Source of the DNA: Alphaproteobacteria bacterium | Lineage (GTDB): Bacteria > Pseudomonadota > Alphaproteobacteria > Caulobacterales > Aquidulcibacteraceae | Direction of reading: 5' to 3' | DNA: 64,000 nucleotides | Assembly (NCBI GenBank): GCA_016124655.1 | Contig: WGNI01000006.1 | Coordinates: 1-64,000 of the forward strand | Part shown: positions 9,718-20,986 of the stretch, one piece after another | Numbering within the stretch: the first letter of the stretch is position 1 | How the letters are laid out: the number at the start of each line of letters is the position of its first letter | Position numbers and translations under genes: made by a program | Notes under the pieces: generated by a model | Database searches by the model: none | What the model was told of the DNA's origin: nothing | Seen by the model: only the letters and a program-made list of their open reading frames with translations

Positions 9718-10932
9718 ATGGACGCGCGCAGAAACTGGCAGGACCTTCCCGACGAGAACGGGCGCTTCGGCGCCTATGGCGGGCGCTATGTCGCCGAGAC
9801 GCTGATGCCGCTCATCCTCGATCTCGATCGCGCCTATCGCGCAGCGAAGGCGTCGAACGAATTCCAGGCGGAAATGGATTATTTCTGGCGCGACTATGTC
9901 GGCCGGCCGAGCCCGCTTTATTTCGCCGAGCGCCTCACCGATCACTTTGGCGGCGCCAAGATTTATTTCAAACGCGATGAACTGAATCACACCGGCGCGC
10001 ACAAGATCAACAATTGCCTCGGCCAGATTTTGCTCGCCCGCCGCATGGGCAAGACGCGCATCATCGCCGAAACCGGCGCGGGTCAGCACGGCGTCGCCAC
10101 AGCGACCGTGTGCGCGCGCTTCGGCCTGCCCTGTGTGGTGTTCATGGGCGCGACGGATGTCGCCCGTCAGAGCCCGAACGTGTTCCGCATGAAATTGCTC
10201 GGCGCCGAAGTGCGGCCGGTGACGAGCGGCGCAGCGACCCTAAAGGATGCGATGAACGAAGCGCTGCGCGATTGGGTCACCAACGTGCACGACACGTTTT
10301 ACATCATCGGCACCGCCGCCGGCCCCCACCCTTACCCGGAACTGGTGCGCGATTTTCAATCGATCATCGGCAAGGAAGCCCGCGAACAAATCCTCGAGCG
10401 CGAAGGCCGACTGCCGGATGCGGTGGTCGCCTGCGTTGGCGGGGGCTCCAACGCCATTGGCTTGTTTCACCCCTTCGTCAACGATGAGAGCGTGCAGCTG
10501 ATCGGCGTCGAAGCGGCAGGACACGGCATCGACGATCGCTTCGAGCATTCCGCCGCGATCAATGGCGGCCGCCCGGGCGTGCTGCACGGCAACCGCACCT
10601 ATCTGTTGCAGAATGCAGACGGCCAAATCCTCGAAGGCCACTCCATTTCAGCGGGTCTCGATTATCCAGGCGTCGGCCCCGAACACGCCTATCTCAACGA
10701 TATCGGCCGCGCGCGCTATCTGAGCGCCACCGACAACGAGGCCCTGGACGCGTTTCAACTGTGCGCGCGCCTGGAAGGCATCATCCCCGCGCTGGAGCCG
10801 TCCCACGCGCTCGCGCGCATCGGCGAAATCGCCAAAGAGATCGGCAAGGGCGGCCTCGTCATCATGAATCTCTGCGGCCGCGGCGATAAAGACGTCTTCA
10901 CCGTCTCCGAAGCGCTGGAGAAGCGCGGGTGA
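9718..10932 (+). CDS. trpB: tryptophan synthase beta chain
   Basis: A 404-residue PLP enzyme that condenses indole with serine. [14 protein letters not shown] contains the PLP lysine; AETGAGQHG, the phosphate-binding GGGSNAIG and [11 protein letters not shown] are intact. An upstream in-frame extension would run through trpF, so the ATG at 9718, which gives [20 protein letters not shown], is the start. A repeat-filled gap of 226 bp separates it from trpA, an unusual break between the two subunits. Confidence 0.98.
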   Translation: MDARRNWQDLPDENGRFGAYGGRYVAETLMPLILDLDRAYRAAKASNEFQAEMDYFWRDYVGRPSPLYFAERLTDHFGGAKIYFKRDELNHTGAHKINNCLGQILLARRMGKTRIIAETGAGQHGVATATVCARFGLPCVVFMGATDVARQSPNVFRMKLLGAEVRPVTSGAATLKDAMNEALRDWVTNVHDTFYIIGTAAGPHPYPELVRDFQSIIGKEAREQILEREGRLPDAVVACVGGGSNAIGLFHPFVNDESVQLIGVEAAGHGIDDRFEHSAAINGGRPGVLHGNRTYLLQNADGQILEGHSISAGLDYPGVGPEHAYLNDIGRARYLSATDNEALDAFQLCARLEGIIPALEPSHALARIGEIAKEIGKGGLVIMNLCGRGDKDVFTVSEALEKRG

Positions 10933-10960
10933 TTGCAGTTTGTTTCAAGCCATTCGCAAG

Positions 10961-11085
10961 CACCCCTCACCCGGCTTCGCTCCGCTCTGCCACCCTCTCC
11001 CACAAGGGGAGAGGGTCAGCGCCTCTCCTTCTCCCCTTGTGGGAGAAGGTGGATTGGCGCGCAGCGCCGAGACGGATGAGGGGTG
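10961..11085. repeat. paired palindromic intergenic repeat (type 1, copy 2)
   Basis: Two units meet in opposite orientation: CACCCCTCACCCGG...CCCACAAGGGGAGAGGG, then CCTTCTCCCCTTGTGGGAG...GATGAGGGGTG. This is the same family as 2223-2428 and 41787-41924. It occupies most of the trpB-trpA spacer. Confidence 0.85.
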
Positions 11086-11158
11086 TCAGCGCCACGGTTC
11101 GCCGAAGCGCATTCACGGCTGACTTTGCGCGGTCCAGCGCCGCGCCAGCGAGCGCGTC

Positions 11159-11998
11159 ATGAGCGAGCGGCTTGCAAAGTGTTTCGCGGATCTGAAAACA
11201 AGCAACCGCGCGGGCTTCGTCGCCTATGTCATGGCGAGCGATCCCGATCACGAAACGTCTCTCGACATCCTGCGCGCCTTACCGGGCGCGGGCGCCGACA
11301 TCATCGAATTGGGCTTTCCCTTCACCGATCCCATGGCCGATGGCCCGAGCATCCAACTCGCCGCGCAGCGTGCGCTGAAGTCCGGCGGATCGTTGCGCAG
11401 CGCGCTGAAGCTGGTTGAGCGGTTCAGGGAAACAAATCAGAACACGCCGATCATTCTCATGGGCTACGCCAACCCGATAGAACAAATGGGCTACGACGGA
11501 TTCGCATCACACGCGCGCGAGGCCGGCGCCGATGGCGTCATCATCGTCGACCTGCCGCCCGAAGAAGACGCCGAATTGCGCACGCAAACAGCGAAAACCG
11601 GCCTTTCGCTCATTCGTTTGGCGACGCCGACCACCGACGCCGCGCGCCTCCCCAAAGTGCTCGAAGGCGCCAGCGGATTTGTGTACTATGTCTCCGTGGC
11701 TGGGGTGACGGGCGTGAAGGCCGCGCAGAGCGGTGCGGTCGCTTCCGCCGTTGCAAGGATCAGGGGCGCGACGCAGCTGCCGATCGCGGTCGGTTTCGGC
11801 GTGCGCACGCCCGAGGCGGCGAGCGCCATCGCGCGCGAAGCCGATGCGGTCGTCGTCGGATCGGCGCTGGTCGATTGCGTGACGCGCGCTGTGGAAGAGA
11901 ACAAGGCGCAGGATGCGCCAGGTCGTGTGGAGCGATTGGTGCAGACGTTGAGCGCAGCCGTCCGCGGCGCACGCAAGAAAGAAGGCGCAGACGCATGA
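11159..11998 (+). CDS. trpA: tryptophan synthase alpha chain
   Basis: A 279-residue TIM-barrel subunit that cleaves indole-3-glycerol phosphate and channels indole to TrpB. The catalytic region [14 protein letters not shown] holds the conserved Glu and Asp. [29 protein letters not shown] and the phosphate-binding GFGVRTPE and VVVGSALVD follow in order. Its TGA overlaps the accD ATG (ATGA at 11995-11998), indicating translational coupling to fatty-acid synthesis genes. Confidence 0.97.
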   Translation: MSERLAKCFADLKTSNRAGFVAYVMASDPDHETSLDILRALPGAGADIIELGFPFTDPMADGPSIQLAAQRALKSGGSLRSALKLVERFRETNQNTPIILMGYANPIEQMGYDGFASHAREAGADGVIIVDLPPEEDAELRTQTAKTGLSLIRLATPTTDAARLPKVLEGASGFVYYVSVAGVTGVKAAQSGAVASAVARIRGATQLPIAVGFGVRTPEAASAIAREADAVVVGSALVDCVTRAVEENKAQDAPGRVERLVQTLSAAVRGARKKEGADA

Positions 11999-12984
11999 AT
12001 TGGTTGTCCAATCTCGCGCGGCCCGGCTTGAAGAAATCCAAGCCCGAGGAAGAAAAACGCGAAACGCCGGACAATCTCTGGATCAAGTGCCCGACAACCG
12101 GCGACTTGATCTTCCGATCCGACCTGGAAGCCTCGAACTGGGTGACGCCGGCCGGCTTTCACATGCGCATCGGCCCGGACACGCGCTTTCGCCAGATGTT
12201 CGACAATGGCCGCTGGACGCTCGTGCCGCTGCCGAAAGTGCCGACCGACCCGTTGAAGTTTCGCGACGACAAGAAATATTCCGACCGCCTGAAAGCCTAC
12301 CGCGCCAAGCTCAATCGCGACGATTGCATGAGCGCGGCCTATGGCGCCGTTAACGGCCAGCGCGCGGTGCTGCTTGTGCAGGATTTTGACTTCATGGGCG
12401 GATCGCTCGGCATGGCGGCCGGTGAGGCCTTCATCACCGCCGCGCAAACCGCCGTGAAACGCAAATGCGGCATGGTGTGCTTCACCGCGTCCGGCGGCGC
12501 CCGCATGCAGGAAGGCATTCTGTCCCTGATGCAGATGCCGCGCACGACGCTGGCCATCCAGGAATTGCGTGAATCCCGCCTGCCCTACATCGTCGTGCTG
12601 ACGGATCCCACCACCGGCGGCGTCACCGCCTCCTATGCGATGCTGGGCGACGTGCACATCGCCGAGCCTGGCGCCTTGATTGGCTTCGCTGGCCCGCGCG
12701 TGATCGAGCAGACCATTCGCCAGAAATTGCCCGAAGGGTTTCAACGCTCGGAATATTTGCTGGATAAAGGCATGGTCGACATGGTCGTCGATCGCCGCCA
12801 GCTCAAGGATGTCGTCAGCCAGATCCTGTCGATCCTGACGCCCGCCGCCGCCGCAGCAAGCGCGGAGCCGGAAAACGACGAAGCGCAGCCGCAGCCTGAA
12901 GCGGAAGCCAAGCCCGCGTCACGCAGCGGCGCGAAACGCGCCGCGCAGGACAAGAAGAAGCCGCAGCAGAAGGCCGCCGAGTGA
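11995..12984 (+). CDS. accD: acetyl-CoA carboxylase carboxyltransferase subunit beta
   Basis: A 329-residue beta subunit of the carboxyltransferase that makes malonyl-CoA. The crotonase-like core has [42 protein letters not shown] and [11 protein letters not shown]. The N-terminal zinc finger of other AccD proteins is degenerate: only the first Cys (WIKCPTTG) remains and the second pair is replaced ([10 protein letters not shown]). Alphaproteobacterial AccD proteins commonly lack these cysteines. The last 45 residues are an Ala/Glu/Lys-rich tail. Its stop overlaps the folC GTG. Confidence 0.96.
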   Translation: MNWLSNLARPGLKKSKPEEEKRETPDNLWIKCPTTGDLIFRSDLEASNWVTPAGFHMRIGPDTRFRQMFDNGRWTLVPLPKVPTDPLKFRDDKKYSDRLKAYRAKLNRDDCMSAAYGAVNGQRAVLLVQDFDFMGGSLGMAAGEAFITAAQTAVKRKCGMVCFTASGGARMQEGILSLMQMPRTTLAIQELRESRLPYIVVLTDPTTGGVTASYAMLGDVHIAEPGALIGFAGPRVIEQTIRQKLPEGFQRSEYLLDKGMVDMVVDRRQLKDVVSQILSILTPAAAAASAEPENDEAQPQPEAEAKPASRSGAKRAAQDKKKPQQKAAE

Positions 12985-14273
12985 TCCTGAACGCAGGCGA
13001 AGATCGCATTGCGTCAGCACTGAATGAAGGATTCGGACCGGAATTCGGCCATGGCCGCGCAATCGGTCTCGACGGCATGCGCCAAGCCCTCTCCGCGCTC
13101 GGCGATCCGCACCTGCGCCTGCCGCAAGCAATTCACGTCGCCGGCACGAACGGCAAGGGCTCGACTTGCGCGGTCTTGAGCGCGATCGCGCAAGCGCACA
13201 GTCTGCGCGCGCACGCCTTCACCAAGCCGCACCTGTTTCGCGTCAACGAGCGCATCCGGGTCGCCGGCGAAATCGTTTCCGACACGCAATGTCTTGATGC
13301 GTTGGCCCGCGTGCGCAAAACCGGCGCGGCGCTGTCGCACTTCGAAGCCCAGGTGTGCGCGGCGTTCGTGTGCTTCTCTGAAACGCCAGCCGATATCACC
13401 ATCATCGAAACCGGTCTCGGCGGCGCCCTCGACGCCACCAACGTGATTGCGCGTCCAGCCGCGTGCGCCATCACGCCGATCGATTTCGATCATGTCGCGC
13501 TGCTCGGCCCCACGCTGGCCGACATCGCCCGCCACAAGGCGGGAATCCTCAAAGTCGGTGCGCCTGCGGTATGCGCGCGGCAATCCGAAGAGGTCTCCGA
13601 CATCATCGCCGCGCGCGCTGCGGAGATTGGCGCTCCACTGTGGCGCGCGGGCGTCGATTGGGATTGCTACGCCGCGCGCGGCGGCCTTGTCGTGGAGACG
13701 CCATCGCGCCTCTTCGATCTGCCGCCTCCGAGCTTGCCCGGTCCGCACCAACTCGAAAACGCAGGCCTGGCGGTCGCCGCGCTGTCAGCAGCCGATATGT
13801 TCCCACTGCAAGACGATCAGGTTGGCCTCGGCGTCGCGACCGCGCAAATCCCCGCGCGCATGCAGCGCGTGCACGCGTCAGACGCCCGTTTTGAGGCTGC
13901 CGAACTTTGGATCGACGGCGCGCACAATCCCCATGCCGCACGCGCATTGCGCCAGACGCTCGGCGCCATGCAAGCGCGAGCCCCGGCGCATACCATCGCC
14001 ATCGTCGGCATGCTCGCGCGCAAGGATCATGCGGCGTTTGTTGAAGCGCTGGCCCCTGCAGTGGATCGCTTCATCGCCACAGCGATTGCAGGCAGCGACG
14101 ACGCGCTTCCGCCCGAGCGCATCGCTGACGCCGCGCAGCGCGCCGGCGCAACCGCCATCATCGAACCAACGCTTGAAAACGCTTGCGCGCGTGCAGCGCT
14201 TCAGCCGCACGCGCGCATAGTGATTTGCGGATCGTTAGCCCTGGCGCGCGAAGCGCTCGCGATGCTCTCTTAG
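12981..14273 (+). CDS. folC: bifunctional folylpolyglutamate synthase / dihydrofolate synthase
   Basis: A 430-residue Mur-ligase-family enzyme that adds glutamate to dihydropteroate and to folates. The ATP loop is [51 protein letters not shown], the conserved HKAGILK lysine and [11 protein letters not shown] are family hallmarks. The start is a GTG overlapping the accD stop (GTGA). Its TAG stop overlaps the TAA of the convergent trxA by two bases. Confidence 0.96.
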   Translation: MILNAGEDRIASALNEGFGPEFGHGRAIGLDGMRQALSALGDPHLRLPQAIHVAGTNGKGSTCAVLSAIAQAHSLRAHAFTKPHLFRVNERIRVAGEIVSDTQCLDALARVRKTGAALSHFEAQVCAAFVCFSETPADITIIETGLGGALDATNVIARPAACAITPIDFDHVALLGPTLADIARHKAGILKVGAPAVCARQSEEVSDIIAARAAEIGAPLWRAGVDWDCYAARGGLVVETPSRLFDLPPPSLPGPHQLENAGLAVAALSAADMFPLQDDQVGLGVATAQIPARMQRVHASDARFEAAELWIDGAHNPHAARALRQTLGAMQARAPAHTIAIVGMLARKDHAAFVEALAPAVDRFIATAIAGSDDALPPERIADAAQRAGATAIIEPTLENACARAALQPHARIVICGSLALAREALAMLS

Positions 14274-14593
14274 ACTGCGGACTCGTTCAGCCACTCGACG
14301 ATCTTGTTCTTCGGCATCGCGCCGATTTTCGTCGCAGCGACCTTCCCGTCACGAAACAGCATCAAGGTGGGGATGCCGCGCACGCCATACCGGCCGGGCG
14401 TCATCGGGTTCTCATCGATGTTGAGTTTCGCCACCGAAACTTTTCCGCCCAGCTCGGCGGCGATCTCTTCCAGCGCCGGCCCGATCTGCTTGCACGGCCC
14501 GCACCATTCCGCCCAGAAATCCACCAGCACCGGCCCCTGCGCCTTCAGCACGTCGGCGTCAAAGCTGTCGTCGGTGACTTTCACAGTGGCCAT
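14270..14593 (-). CDS. trxA: thioredoxin
   Basis: A 107-residue thioredoxin with the active site WAEWCGPCK and the cis-proline loop RGIPTLMLF. It reduces protein disulfides in the cytosol. Two in-frame ATGs exist. AAGGAG lies directly against the upstream one (14602) but 9 nt before the one at 14593, so 14593 (MATVKVTDD) is the likelier start. It is 70 bp after addA and may be the last gene of that reverse operon. Confidence 0.95.
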   Translation of the reverse strand: MATVKVTDDSFDADVLKAQGPVLVDFWAEWCGPCKQIGPALEEIAAELGGKVSVAKLNIDENPMTPGRYGVRGIPTLMLFRDGKVAATKIGAMPKNKIVEWLNESAV

Positions 14594-14663
14594 GGTCGCC
14601 ATCTCCTTCGGAACGCAGGCATGTCTTGAAGCTCGTCCGATGTAGGCGGGGTGCGGCCCTCGT

Positions 14664-17600
14664 TCAAGCTGCGCCGAAGCCGCTCAGCGCAGCCTCCATG
14701 GTCTCGGGCGGCAGCGCCATGAGCTGCGCGGTGTGGGTCCAGATCAGCGCGCACGCCACCGCCGCGCCGGGAAAAGCCTGCTGAAGCGCCGCCCGGTAGA
14801 GCGCCAATTGCAGCACATAGGCGTCCGGCGCGTCCTCAGCCGACTGCGGCGGCGGGCGATCGGTCTTGAAATCGATGATTTCTATGTGTTTCGACGCGAT
14901 CGACAGCCGGTCGACGACCCCGCTGACGCGCACGCCGTGGACGACGCCCACGACAGGAACTTCCGCGCGGCTGGCCGGCCCGAACGCGGCCGCAAACGCA
15001 GGCGTTTGCAGAATTGCTAAACTTTCCTTTGAAAGAAGTGCGGCGTCATCCGAGCTCACACCCTGCCGGGCGAGCCATTGAAGCGCCGCATCCGCCCTGC
15101 GCTCCGGCGCGAGATCGGGCAAGCGCTGCAGCAAGCCGTGAATCAGACGGCCCCGGCGATACGGCTTGTCCGCGTCCGCCAGCGGCGACAAGGCCGCATC
15201 CGTCGCGCGATGCGCGTACGACGGCGCCGCAACCCGCAAAGACCTTGCGTTGGGGGCTGCCGTCGCCAGCCAGGCCGGCAATGCAAACCTCGCTTGGCGG
15301 GCCGGAGCAGCAGCGTCCGCACGCAGCGCTGCGCCAATGCGAAGACCTTGTCCAAATGGCGTCTCACACGCAGCGCCGATGCGCGCCATCGCCGCGCCGA
15401 TCGAGGCGTGCCACGACTCCGACGCCGCCCCGTCCTTGAGATTGCCCTGCGCGGCCCCGCACACGATCAACCGATCGCGCGCACGCGTCATCGCCACATA
15501 CAGCAAGCGCGCATGCTCATACGCCGCAAGCGCCTTCTGACGCTCACGCTCTGCACCCGCCGCTTCATCATCGGCTTCTGTCTTCGGCGAGAACACAGGA
15601 CCATCCGGCGCAAACATGAAGCCGCCGTCGAAGCGCGCATTCACGCCGCCCGCCGTATCGGGAAGCACAACGACCGGCGCCTCAAGACCTTTGGCGCCAT
15701 GTGCGGTCATCACGCGCACCGCTTCGCCGGCCTCGTCCATCTCGCGCTTGAGCTGACTTTCATCGCGCTCGAACTCCGCCAGAAAGCTTTGCAGCGCACC
15801 TGCGCCGCGCGATTCCGCGCTAAGCGCGCGCGCCAGCAATTCCTCGATGGGATCGCGCGCTTCAGGCCCAAGCCGCGCGAATATGCGCGCCCATCCGGAC
15901 CGGCCGTTGGCGTCGACAATCTCCAGCGCCCAGCTCAAGAAATCGAAGGGCGCATCGCCGCTTCGCTCCGCCAATGCGGACAAGAACATTTTCGCTTCGG
16001 CGAATTGCGGATCCTCGCTCTCCAGCACGCGATCAAACAGCGTTTCGCCGGGCGCCCGCCCGAACGCCAGCGGAAACAGCGCCGCATCGTCATCGATGAG
16101 ATTGAGCCAAGGGCCTTTCAGCACCGTAGCGACGCTAAGATCGTCGCTGGTATCCAACGCCACCCGCAGCAGCGCGGCGCAATCCTGCGCGGCGAGTTCC
16201 TCGCGCAGCGCCATGCGATCCGCCCCGGCCACAGGAAGGCCCGCGCGCTTCAGCGCCTTCAGCATTTGTGAAAACAACTTTCCGCGCTTTCGCACGAGGA
16301 TCAGAATGTCGCCGGCGCGCATCGGGCGCAATCGCCACGCTCCTTCGCTGTATTCCCACACGCCTTCGCCCCGTGCGATCCAATCGCGCAGCGTCGAAGC
16401 GAGTTCTTTGCACAACCGCGCAACTGCATCATCCTGGCGCTCCATGTCGAGCGGCGCATCCCAGGGCTGAGCCTCGCCCGTCTCCGGACGCGGCGCCAAC
16501 GGCCACCATTCCACCAGACCCTGGCACGCCGCGCGATCGGCGAGGTGCTCCACGACATCTTCGCCGAACGGCCCTTCGCCAAGCCGCAAGGCGGACATCG
16601 TCTCATCCACCGCGCGCAGGATTTCCGGCGCGGACCGAAACGACGCGCGCAACACCGGCGCAACAAACGTCTCCTGCGCTGCAGCGGCCCGTGCGCTGAG
16701 CTGTTGGGACTCTGACAAAAACCGCTGCGGATCGGCGCCCTGAAAGCCATAGATGGATTGCTTCGGATCGCCGACGGCGAACACCGTGCGCGCCGTGTCT
16801 CGCGCGCCGCGGCCGGCGAAGAACTCCGCCTGCAAAGGCGCCACCACGTCCCATTGCGCGGGGCTGGTGTCCTGCCCCTCGTCGATCAGAATGTGATCGA
16901 TGCCGCCGTCGAGCTTGTAGAGCACCCACGGCGCAGCATCGGCGTCCGCCAGAAGCGCCCGCGCCCGCGCGATCAGATCTTCAAAATCAAGCGCGCCCGC
17001 GGCATCCTTCCGCCGCTCATAGCGGGCGTTGAGCGCGCGCGACAGCGCGGTCAAAGCGATGGCGTCCTCGGCGCGGTCAATGGCCCGCACGCGCGCCGTC
17101 GCCGCAAGAATGCGGCTGATCTCGTCGCGCACCAAACCGTCCACCCAGGGCTGAGCCTTGGCGAACTTCACCGTGACCGCATTCTTCGGCGCATCGCCCT
17201 TGCCCGTCAGATATGCCGCGCAATACGCTAAGAACCGCGCATCCGGTGTGTTGAATTCGCGCCCAAGCACATCGAACAGGCTCGCCGCAAGCTTGGCGTC
17301 GTTCGTGCTTGATCCGCTCAGCGCTTGCGCGGCGCGGCGCACATCATCCCATGGCGTTTGCGCGAGGAACGCCGCGATGACGTCCGCGCGCGCGCCCTCC
17401 GCGCCGTGACGCGCGCGCAAATGCGCGGCCGCGGCGTCGCCTCCGTGCCGATCGGAGAACGCGGCAAACTTCGCGCGCTGCTGCACCAGCGCGTCAAACA
17501 AATCACTCAGCCGTTCGCTGTGCAACGCACGCGCAAACCGCGCGAACGCAGCCTCGATCTCTGCATCCCCGGACTGCGCAACATCCGTCCAGGCCGCCTG

Positions 17601-18074
17601 CATCAACTGCGCGCTAAGCGCATCATCCACGATCTGAAAACCGGGCGCGACCTGGGCTTCGATCGGAAACCGCGCCAACAGGCGTTCGCAGAACGCATGG
17701 ATGGTCTGGATCCGTAATCCGCCCGGCGTCTCGAGCGCCTGCGCAAACAATCCGCGCGCCCGCGCCAGATCGTCCCGCGCCGGCGTCACCGCCGCGCCGA
17801 GCAGATCGCGCAGCGCCTCCGTCAAGTCCGTGTCATTGCACACACACCATGCGCCAAGCCGTTGCAACAGCCGCCGCTGCATCTCCGCCGCTGCCGCTTT
17901 CGTGTAGGTGATGCACAAGAATGCCGACGGCGGCGCGCCCGTCAACAGCAGCCGCGCAATACGATCGACCAGCACCTTGGTCTTGCCCGAACCGGCATTC
18001 GCCGTGACGAATGCGCTGGCCGCAGGATCAGCGGCGGCGCGCTGGTTGCGCAGCGTTTCTTCGCGCGGGCTCAC
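14664..18074 (-). CDS. addA: double-strand break repair helicase AddA
   Basis: A 1136-residue UvrD-like helicase-nuclease subunit that, with AddB, resects DNA ends for RecA. The helicase motifs include the Walker A NAGSGKTK near the N-terminus, [28 protein letters not shown] and [14 protein letters not shown]. The C-terminus carries the RecB-type nuclease motif [10 protein letters not shown]. The chosen GTG overlaps the addB stop (GTGA at 18071-18074); an upstream start would overlap addB by 28 bp. Large open frames on the opposite strand are shadows. Confidence 0.96.
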   Translation of the reverse strand: MSPREETLRNQRAAADPAASAFVTANAGSGKTKVLVDRIARLLLTGAPPSAFLCITYTKAAAAEMQRRLLQRLGAWCVCNDTDLTEALRDLLGAAVTPARDDLARARGLFAQALETPGGLRIQTIHAFCERLLARFPIEAQVAPGFQIVDDALSAQLMQAAWTDVAQSGDAEIEAAFARFARALHSERLSDLFDALVQQRAKFAAFSDRHGGDAAAAHLRARHGAEGARADVIAAFLAQTPWDDVRRAAQALSGSSTNDAKLAASLFDVLGREFNTPDARFLAYCAAYLTGKGDAPKNAVTVKFAKAQPWVDGLVRDEISRILAATARVRAIDRAEDAIALTALSRALNARYERRKDAAGALDFEDLIARARALLADADAAPWVLYKLDGGIDHILIDEGQDTSPAQWDVVAPLQAEFFAGRGARDTARTVFAVGDPKQSIYGFQGADPQRFLSESQQLSARAAAAQETFVAPVLRASFRSAPEILRAVDETMSALRLGEGPFGEDVVEHLADRAACQGLVEWWPLAPRPETGEAQPWDAPLDMERQDDAVARLCKELASTLRDWIARGEGVWEYSEGAWRLRPMRAGDILILVRKRGKLFSQMLKALKRAGLPVAGADRMALREELAAQDCAALLRVALDTSDDLSVATVLKGPWLNLIDDDAALFPLAFGRAPGETLFDRVLESEDPQFAEAKMFLSALAERSGDAPFDFLSWALEIVDANGRSGWARIFARLGPEARDPIEELLARALSAESRGAGALQSFLAEFERDESQLKREMDEAGEAVRVMTAHGAKGLEAPVVVLPDTAGGVNARFDGGFMFAPDGPVFSPKTEADDEAAGAERERQKALAAYEHARLLYVAMTRARDRLIVCGAAQGNLKDGAASESWHASIGAAMARIGAACETPFGQGLRIGAALRADAAAPARQARFALPAWLATAAPNARSLRVAAPSYAHRATDAALSPLADADKPYRRGRLIHGLLQRLPDLAPERRADAALQWLARQGVSSDDAALLSKESLAILQTPAFAAAFGPASRAEVPVVGVVHGVRVSGVVDRLSIASKHIEIIDFKTDRPPPQSAEDAPDAYVLQLALYRAALQQAFPGAAVACALIWTHTAQLMALPPETMEAALSGFGAA

Positions 18075-20986
18075 TCTTCGCCCTCCGCATTGGCCCATTC
18101 CTTGCGCCGCGCGAGATGGTCGTAGTCGTCATAAAGCGTCAGCTGCAACACCCGCGGTTTGCACAAGAACGGCCGTTCGGGATCGGCATATGCGGACAGC
18201 AAACCTTCCGTGCGCGCAAGCGCGTCTTCGCCCAGCGCATACGCAGCGTCGCCGGCTGCGACATCGCTCGCGCCGGCTTCCGCACCGCCGAAGCGCCAAT
18301 ACGTCAATGCCGTCGCCCGTGCAGCCGGAGTGTCCGCGAATGCGCCGCGCACGAGCATCGCAGCTTCTAAAGGCAATTGCGGGTCCAGCCCGGATTCAAC
18401 CTGCTTGCGCGTCGACGGCCGGCCGGACTTGAAGTCGAGAATGACGCCGCCGCCCTCCGCGCTGATATCGATGCGATCCGCGCGCGCGGTCAGGCGCACG
18501 CCGCATGCAAGATCGAGCGCGCCGGCCTTTTCCAGATAGGATCGCCATCCATCGTGCGTTCGCTGATTGCGCCAGACGACGAAATCGCGCGCCGCATCCT
18601 GCAACCGCGCCTGGTCCGCCGCGCGCGCTGCTGCGCCAAGCCCGACGCGCCTAAATTCTTCTTCCAACAGCGCCAAGAGCGCATCGGCGTCCTCACCATC
18701 GCCAAACCGCTCCAGCGCCTTGTGAATGGCGTCGCCGCGCTCAGCCGCGCCGGGCTCGCTGCCGATCGGCTTCAGCACGCGCAAGTTCAGAATGCGTCGC
18801 GCATAGATCGCATACGGATCGCGGATCAACTGCCCAACGCCCGTGACATTGATCGCCTTGAGCCGCGCATGCGCGGGCGGCCGCGGTTCGGGCGGCGGCG
18901 CGGGCGTCACGACGGCGGGCGCATCGATGGACCGCGCCCACGCAATGGCATCATGGTCAGCGGGCGGGCGCAACGCAGCGCTATCGGCAGAGGCCGCGCG
19001 CAACAAGGTTTCCAATCGCCACAACCATCGCGACGCCGTCGAAGGCGCGCCGTCCTTGCGCAGCGACCGTGTGATCAGAACACGCGGCGCATTGGCGAGT
19101 TGCGCGAAATCATGCGCGGCCAATCCGATGCGTTCCTCCAGCGCCGGCAGACCAAGACGCGCGCGCATGCCGCGCGACAAGAACGGATCCTCCGCGCCAA
19201 GCGACGGCCAGGCGCCTTCGTTCAAGCCGCCCAAAATCATCAGGTCGCGGCGTTGCAGGCGCGCTTCGAGCGGACCCCAGATCGCGATGCGCGGATCGCC
19301 GCCCCGCGGCGGCGGCGTTTCGGTTTCGCGCAACAGCCCATCCAGCATGCGCAGCAGCGCCGGCGCGGACGCATGTCCCGCCGCATCGCCGTGCGCAAGT
19401 GCAGCGCGCAACACATTGGCCGCCGCCGCGCCGTCATCGCCGCGCCAGATCGCACCGCGAGAAAATGCTTCCACGCTCTGCGTCAACGCGGTCGCGAACG
19501 CATCAAATCCGCACGGCCCCACTTCGATGCATGCGATCAGCGCACTCAAATCGTCATGCAACGCCACAAGCGGCGCAGCATCCTCGCCTGCCGCGTCAAT
19601 CATCGCGCGCCACGACGCAAACCGCGCCGGCCCGCGCAACACCGCGTGCTCCACACGCGCGACGCCCGCGCGCTCCGCGGGCGACAGCGGATGTTTCAGC
19701 GCAGCGGCGATCAACACCGGATCTGGCCCATTCGCGGCAAGCCCGGCCAAATTCAACAACAGAAGCCCCGCCGGCGTTTCGTTCAGCCGCACCCCTTGCG
19801 ACATTTGCGGCGCGATCCCCCAGCGCCCGAGCTTGGCGGCCACGCGCCGCGCTAGCCCCGCATCCGGCGTCACCAGCGCGGCAGTCTGGCCCTCCGTCTC
19901 CAGCGCTTCGCGTAGCGCCAATGCGATCGCCGCCGCTTCTTCATCTTCCGTGGCCGCCTCGATGCGCGTCAGGCCCTCCGCGCCAAGACTTAAAACGCGT
20001 TCGCCGCCGACCGCTTCGATGCGCGTCAGCCAATCCGCCGTCGCCTGCGCCGGCGCAAGCGCTTCGCGGATCAACACACGCCGCGCGGCGCCGGTATTGG
20101 TTTCCTTCGATGGCGATAAAGGCGCGATCGCCCAGCGATCGACGCCCAACGTCTCCAACGTGCGCCGCAACGCAAACTGCGGATGCTGCGCATCGATCTG
20201 CGCCCACACCGCGTCGTCCAGATCCGCATCGAGACCCGGCAGCACGACAACGCCCTTGGGTAGTCCAGCGACAACATCCATCAACGCACGCGTCGCATGC
20301 ACGGAGCCGGTCGAACCCGCGATGATGACCGGCGTCTGCGGCGGCGCTGCACGCCAATGCGCGGCGAGCCTCTCTAACAGCAGCGATCGCCGCGCACCGG
20401 GATCCATCACGCCTTCAGCGGCCAGACGTTGCGGCCAATACGCCGCGATGATTTCCAGAAACTGCGCCGAGGCGCGCCAATGTTCCGCAAGATCAGCATC
20501 CGCAAGCGTCGGCAGCGCGCGCCAATCCACCGCGCCGGACGCCGCCGCCGCATCGAGCATGCGGCACAGCGCATCCGCGAACGCCATCGCCCGCACGGGA
20601 TCGTCCACGCCGCCTGAAGCTGCGTCGCGCGCACGCACCAGCGCCGCCAGTTCAAGCCGCCGCCGCAGCGGATCGATCGCCGGGGGAACATCGAGCGCCA
20701 GCGGCTCATGGCCCCACACGTCGGGATCATCCTCAAGATCGGCCAGCGGACGGATCGAGGGCAACAGCGTCGCGCCGCCGAAATGCTTTGCAAACGCGTC
20801 AATCAATCCGCGCGCGGCGCGCCGGTTGGGCAACAGGATCAGGGCATCCGCAAGCGCGAACGGATCGTCCTTCGTCCGCAGGGACCGCGCGCATGCGGCC
20901 ACCAGCGTGTCAAGAAACGGCGCCGACGCTGAAATCGCGCGCACCCGCGGCGCGGCGCCCGCGAAAAGATCAAGCGCGCCGCTCAC
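18071..20986 (-). CDS. addB: double-strand break repair protein AddB
   Basis: A 971-residue AddB, the inactivated-helicase and nuclease partner of AddA. It has an N-terminal LLPNRRAARGLIDAF and a C-terminal PD-(D/E)xK nuclease segment with VILDFKSGRP. The open frame begins 67 codons earlier but inside the nucleotidyltransferase gene. The GTG at 20986 overlaps that gene's stop as GTGA, the pattern used through this operon, and gives a sensible N-terminus (MSGALDLFAG). Confidence 0.95.
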   Translation of the reverse strand: MSGALDLFAGAAPRVRAISASAPFLDTLVAACARSLRTKDDPFALADALILLPNRRAARGLIDAFAKHFGGATLLPSIRPLADLEDDPDVWGHEPLALDVPPAIDPLRRRLELAALVRARDAASGGVDDPVRAMAFADALCRMLDAAAASGAVDWRALPTLADADLAEHWRASAQFLEIIAAYWPQRLAAEGVMDPGARRSLLLERLAAHWRAAPPQTPVIIAGSTGSVHATRALMDVVAGLPKGVVVLPGLDADLDDAVWAQIDAQHPQFALRRTLETLGVDRWAIAPLSPSKETNTGAARRVLIREALAPAQATADWLTRIEAVGGERVLSLGAEGLTRIEAATEDEEAAAIALALREALETEGQTAALVTPDAGLARRVAAKLGRWGIAPQMSQGVRLNETPAGLLLLNLAGLAANGPDPVLIAAALKHPLSPAERAGVARVEHAVLRGPARFASWRAMIDAAGEDAAPLVALHDDLSALIACIEVGPCGFDAFATALTQSVEAFSRGAIWRGDDGAAAANVLRAALAHGDAAGHASAPALLRMLDGLLRETETPPPRGGDPRIAIWGPLEARLQRRDLMILGGLNEGAWPSLGAEDPFLSRGMRARLGLPALEERIGLAAHDFAQLANAPRVLITRSLRKDGAPSTASRWLWRLETLLRAASADSAALRPPADHDAIAWARSIDAPAVVTPAPPPEPRPPAHARLKAINVTGVGQLIRDPYAIYARRILNLRVLKPIGSEPGAAERGDAIHKALERFGDGEDADALLALLEEEFRRVGLGAAARAADQARLQDAARDFVVWRNQRTHDGWRSYLEKAGALDLACGVRLTARADRIDISAEGGGVILDFKSGRPSTRKQVESGLDPQLPLEAAMLVRGAFADTPAARATALTYWRFGGAEAGASDVAAGDAAYALGEDALARTEGLLSAYADPERPFLCKPRVLQLTLYDDYDHLARRKEWANAEGEE

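Noticed and set aside
10933-11158. trp attenuator or T-box between trpB and trpA
   Set aside because: The structure there is explained by the type-1 palindromic repeats; no Trp-codon leader peptide or T-box motif is visible.
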